Shown piece after piece: positions 6,964 through 9,497 of a stretch of 9,497 nucleotides of DNA (its first letter is position 1; each line of letters opens with the position of its first letter). A program made the translations under genes and the position numbers. The stretch lies in NCBI GenBank assembly GCA_003218345.1, contig QHNF01000033.1, positions 1-9,497 on the forward strand, written 5' to 3'. This DNA comes from Verrucomicrobiota bacterium. GTDB taxonomy: Bacteria > Verrucomicrobiota > Verrucomicrobiia > Chthoniobacterales > UBA10450. Under the pieces are notes generated by a model. It made no database searches and was not told the origin of the DNA. It saw only the letters and a program-made list of their open reading frames with translations.

Positions 6964-9042
6964 GTGCCCCTTTCAGAATCGATTGTCGAAGATGCAGCGC
7001 TAAACTGGTTTCGCGAGCTCAGTTACAACATCGCGCATGCGCCGCACCTCGCGCCTGGTGAAATTGCATCCGAGCGAAGCTCGTTTTCGGATGTCGTACT
7101 TGTCAGGCGATTGCGCGACGCAATCGCGCGGCTGAATCCCACCATCCCGACTGATGCTTGCGAAGAAGCATTGCGTAAGGTGTTGCGACACGATGCGCCA
7201 TCACTCACCGGTAACAATCGCGCATTCCATCGCATGCTGCGCGATGGCGTGCCTGTCGAGTATCGGCGCGACAATGGGAGCATCGCGGGCGATCACGTCC
7301 GGCTGATCGACTTTGATAATCCCGACGCGAACGACTGGCTGGCTGTAAACCAGTTTACTGTCATAGAAGGTCAGAATAATCGCCGGCCGGACATCGTCGT
7401 TTTTGTCAACGGACTGCCGCTCGGAATCATCGAGCTAAAGATTCCGGAAGACACCGACAAGTGGTTCGCTGCCGCTTATAACCAAATCCAGACCTACAAG
7501 CAGGAGATTCCTTCGTTAATGCATTACAACGAAGTGACAGTTATCTCCGATGGACTCGAAGCGCGCATCGGCTCGCTCACTGCGAATCAGGAATGGTTCA
7601 AAGTCTGGCGCACGATTGAAGGCGAATTCGATGCACCAGCTACTGCTTTAGAACTGGAAACACTCGTTCGCGGTGTCTTTGAAAAACGACGTTTTCTCGA
7701 CCTGATCCGCAATTTCATCGCCTTCGAAGAGGATTCCGATAGCGGAGCCGTCCACAAACTAATCGCGGGTTATCATCAATTTCACGCCGTTAAGACCGCG
7801 GTCGGTGAAACGATTCGCGCTACAGCAAAGGATCGTGCAGCAGAAACACCATGCACTTACTGGGCCGGTTCAATGGAAGGCGGCAAACTTGGCGATCGCC
7901 GCGTCGGTGTCATTTGGCACACGCAAGGGTCGGGCAAGAGTCTGTCGATGCTCTTCTATGCCGGCTGCATCATCGAGAACCCGGCGATGGAAAACCCGAC
8001 GCTGGTTTTCCTCACAGACCGCAACGATCTCGACGATCAACTCTTCGGCCAATTCCAGCGTTGCCACGAAATCGTCAGGCAAACACCGATCCAAGCCGAG
8101 TCAGTCAAACACCTGCGCGAGCTCCTCAACGTCGCGAGCGGTGGCGTCGTTTTCACCACGATGCAGAAGTTCTCGCCCGATGAAACCACAGGCAAAGCTC
8201 CGCTACTTTCAAATCGCCGCAACATACTTGTCATCGCCGATGAAGCGCACCGTAGCCAGTACGACTTGATCGACGGTCTCGCGCGCAACGTCCGCGATTC
8301 ACTGCCGAACGCGTCGTTCATCGGATTCACCGGAACTCCGATCGAGAAGACGGACGCAAACACGCGCGCCGTGTTCGGTGATTACATCAGCATCTACGAC
8401 ATTCAGCGCGCCGTCGCTGATAAAGCCACGGTTCCTATTTATTATGAGAGCCGCGTTGCGAAGCTCGGGCTCAACGCGAGCGAACTTCCCAAGATCGATA
8501 AGGAGTTCGAAGAAATCACCGAGGGCGAAGAGCTAACACGTAAAGAGAAGCTCAAAACAAAATGGGCCGCGCTTGAGGCGCTCGTCGGAAATCCAAAACG
8601 CATTGACCTCATCGCAGCCGACCTCGTGAAACACTACGAGCGCCGACTCGAAGCGATGGAAGGCAAAGCAATGATCGTGTGCATGAGCCGCCGCATCTGC
8701 GTCGATTTGTACAACGCTATCATCAAGCTGCGCCCCGAATGGGCGAGCGAGCCCAACGACGATGACAACGGCAAATTGTACGTAATGAAAATCGTAATGA
8801 CCGGAAGCGCTGAAGACGGACCCGACTGGCAACAGCACATCCGTAACAAAGACAAGCGGCGTAAACTCGCCGCGCGTTTCAAGCATCCAAAAGATCCGTT
8901 CAAGATCGTAATCGTACGCGATATGTGGCTGACAGGTTTCGATGCGCCATCACTGAGCACGATGTACGTCGATAAGCCAATGCGCGGTCATGCATCGCGA
9001 CAAGCCCGGCGGATTGGTCGTCGATTACCTCGGGCTAGCTGA
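6964..9042 (+). CDS. hsdR: Type I R-M restriction subunit HsdR, N-terminal part, frameshifted
   Basis: Motor and nuclease subunit of the type I enzyme: translocates DNA with ATP and cuts unmethylated DNA. From the GTG at 6964 the frame gives 692 residues. The PD-(D/E)xK nuclease is intact: PD with Asp143, then Glu157 and Lys159 (IELK). The superfamily 2 motor follows, with Walker A TQGSGKS at 320-326, DEAH at 426-429 and GFTGTP at 454-459. The second motor lobe is recognisable through MIVCMSRR and [11 protein letters not shown] up to MRGH (ending at 676). There the expected segment of about 14 residues with helicase motif VI (family consensus like MQAIARVNRVF) is missing. The last 16 residues are out-of-frame sequence ending at TGA 9042; the true frame resumes at 8999. 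As sequenced, translocation and restriction should be lost. It starts 2 bases after the preceding stop and is the last visible gene of the operon. Confidence 0.93.
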   Translation: MPLSESIVEDAALNWFRELSYNIAHAPHLAPGEIASERSSFSDVVLVRRLRDAIARLNPTIPTDACEEALRKVLRHDAPSLTGNNRAFHRMLRDGVPVEYRRDNGSIAGDHVRLIDFDNPDANDWLAVNQFTVIEGQNNRRPDIVVFVNGLPLGIIELKIPEDTDKWFAAAYNQIQTYKQEIPSLMHYNEVTVISDGLEARIGSLTANQEWFKVWRTIEGEFDAPATALELETLVRGVFEKRRFLDLIRNFIAFEEDSDSGAVHKLIAGYHQFHAVKTAVGETIRATAKDRAAETPCTYWAGSMEGGKLGDRRVGVIWHTQGSGKSLSMLFYAGCIIENPAMENPTLVFLTDRNDLDDQLFGQFQRCHEIVRQTPIQAESVKHLRELLNVASGGVVFTTMQKFSPDETTGKAPLLSNRRNILVIADEAHRSQYDLIDGLARNVRDSLPNASFIGFTGTPIEKTDANTRAVFGDYISIYDIQRAVADKATVPIYYESRVAKLGLNASELPKIDKEFEEITEGEELTRKEKLKTKWAALEALVGNPKRIDLIAADLVKHYERRLEAMEGKAMIVCMSRRICVDLYNAIIKLRPEWASEPNDDDNGKLYVMKIVMTGSAEDGPDWQQHIRNKDKRRKLAARFKHPKDPFKIVIVRDMWLTGFDAPSLSTMYVDKPMRGHASRQARRIGRRLPRAS
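8990..9000 (+). other. Deletion and frameshift junction in hsdR
   Basis: In-frame codons up to CAT (8989-8991) encode the end of MRGH. The codons for [10 protein letters not shown] resume at 8999 in the +1 frame. Only 7 bases separate the two, where family members have 14 codons, so about 35 bases are missing. The 7 bases may include a remnant of the A-I-A codons of motif VI, in which case two smaller deletions occurred; that reading is uncertain. Confidence 0.75.
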
Positions 9043-9497
9043 TCAATTAAAGCAGGCGCTAGCGACCTACACGCAAAGCGGCGGCAAAGGCGATCCAAGC
9101 ATCGACACCGCGAAAGCAATCGCAGTCATGTTGGAGAAGCACGAGATCGCGTGCGGGATGATGCATGGCTTCGATTGGTCCAAATGGCGCAGCGGCACGC
9201 CAGCCGACAAGATGTCTCTGCTTCCCAGCGCACAGGAGCACATTCTGCAACAGGAGGATGGCAAAGACCGCTTCGTCCGGGTTGTAACTGAGCTGTCGCA
9301 AGCGTTCGCGCTCTGCGCCGGAACAGAAGAAGCGATCGAGATTCGCGACGAGATCGGGTTCTTTCAAGCAGTGAAAGCCGCGCTCGCAAAACCGCGTGGC
9401 CCCCGCAAGACAACTGAAGAACTCGACCATGCGGTTCGACAGTTAGTCGCAAAGGCAATAGCGCCCGAAGGCGAGATCATAGATGTCTTCCAAGCTG
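8990..9497 (+). CDS. hsdR: HsdR C-terminal part after the frameshift, runs off the window
   Basis: Continuation of HsdR in a second frame, open to the right edge (169 full codons from the ATG at 8990). That ATG is created by the junction and reads M-H-R before true HsdR sequence begins: [16 protein letters not shown], then [55 protein letters not shown] and [16 protein letters not shown]. This is the helical region after the motor that in type I enzymes leads to the subunit-contacting C-terminal domain; roughly the last 170-190 residues of a full HsdR would lie beyond the window. Whether the fragment is translated on its own is unclear: no ribosome binding site stands before 8990. It is best read as part of one disrupted gene rather than a separate protein. 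Confidence 0.85.
   Translation, partial: MHRDKPGGLVVDYLGLADQLKQALATYTQSGGKGDPSIDTAKAIAVMLEKHEIACGMMHGFDWSKWRSGTPADKMSLLPSAQEHILQQEDGKDRFVRVVTELSQAFALCAGTEEAIEIRDEIGFFQAVKAALAKPRGPRKTTEELDHAVRQLVAKAIAPEGEIIDVFQA

Noticed and set aside
8980..9042. Programmed ribosomal frameshift in hsdR
   Set aside because: About 11-12 conserved residues are absent from the DNA in every frame, so slippage could not restore the protein; no slippery sequence is seen.

Overview
The window holds the 3'-truncated end of one housekeeping gene on the minus strand and, divergent from it, a five-gene type I restriction-modification (R-M) operon on the plus strand that runs off the right edge. The DNA is fairly GC-rich and gene-dense, with abundant C/G-ending codons in hsdM. 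The NadE and Hsd proteins look like those of free-living Gram-negative bacteria. Verrucomicrobiota or a similar soil phylum is my guess, at low confidence. No rRNA, tRNA, CRISPR array, transposase or integrase is visible.

Layout. Positions 1-1339 (minus) hold a glutamine-dependent NAD+ synthetase (nadE) whose C-terminus lies off the left edge. Positions 1340-1500 are a divergent intergenic region with three adjacent short inverted repeats. hsdM (1501-3117, DNA adenine methyltransferase) and hsdS (3110-4234, specificity subunit with two target recognition domains) follow. Next come two unusual genes: a 302-residue protein of unknown function (4227-5135) with a possible Rossmann-like C-terminal half, and a 609-residue protein (5132-6961) ending in a DUF4209-like domain with a HEPN-type R-N-x3-H motif. 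Last is hsdR (from 6964, the motor/nuclease subunit), broken near 8990 and continuing in another frame to the right edge.

The five plus-strand genes overlap by 8, 8 and 4 bases or are 2 bases apart, so they almost certainly form one translationally coupled unit. HsdM and HsdS should form the methyltransferase, and HsdR would add restriction. A HEPN-type candidate ribonuclease sits between hsdS and hsdR. That is the slot held by the anticodon nuclease gene prrC in the Escherichia coli prr locus (hsdM-hsdS-prrC-hsdR), although the proteins do not look alike. This suggests a backup (guard-type) RNA-targeting module attached to the R-M system, with the 302-residue protein as sensor, regulator or partner. 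The functional link is inference.

Two lesions stand out. NadE lacks the short segment that should carry the catalytic lysine of its glutaminase domain, apparently through an in-frame loss of about a dozen codons. HsdR lacks the segment holding helicase motif VI, with a net loss of about 35 bases and a frameshift. Either could be real decay or an assembly error. Reads over the two junctions would decide.
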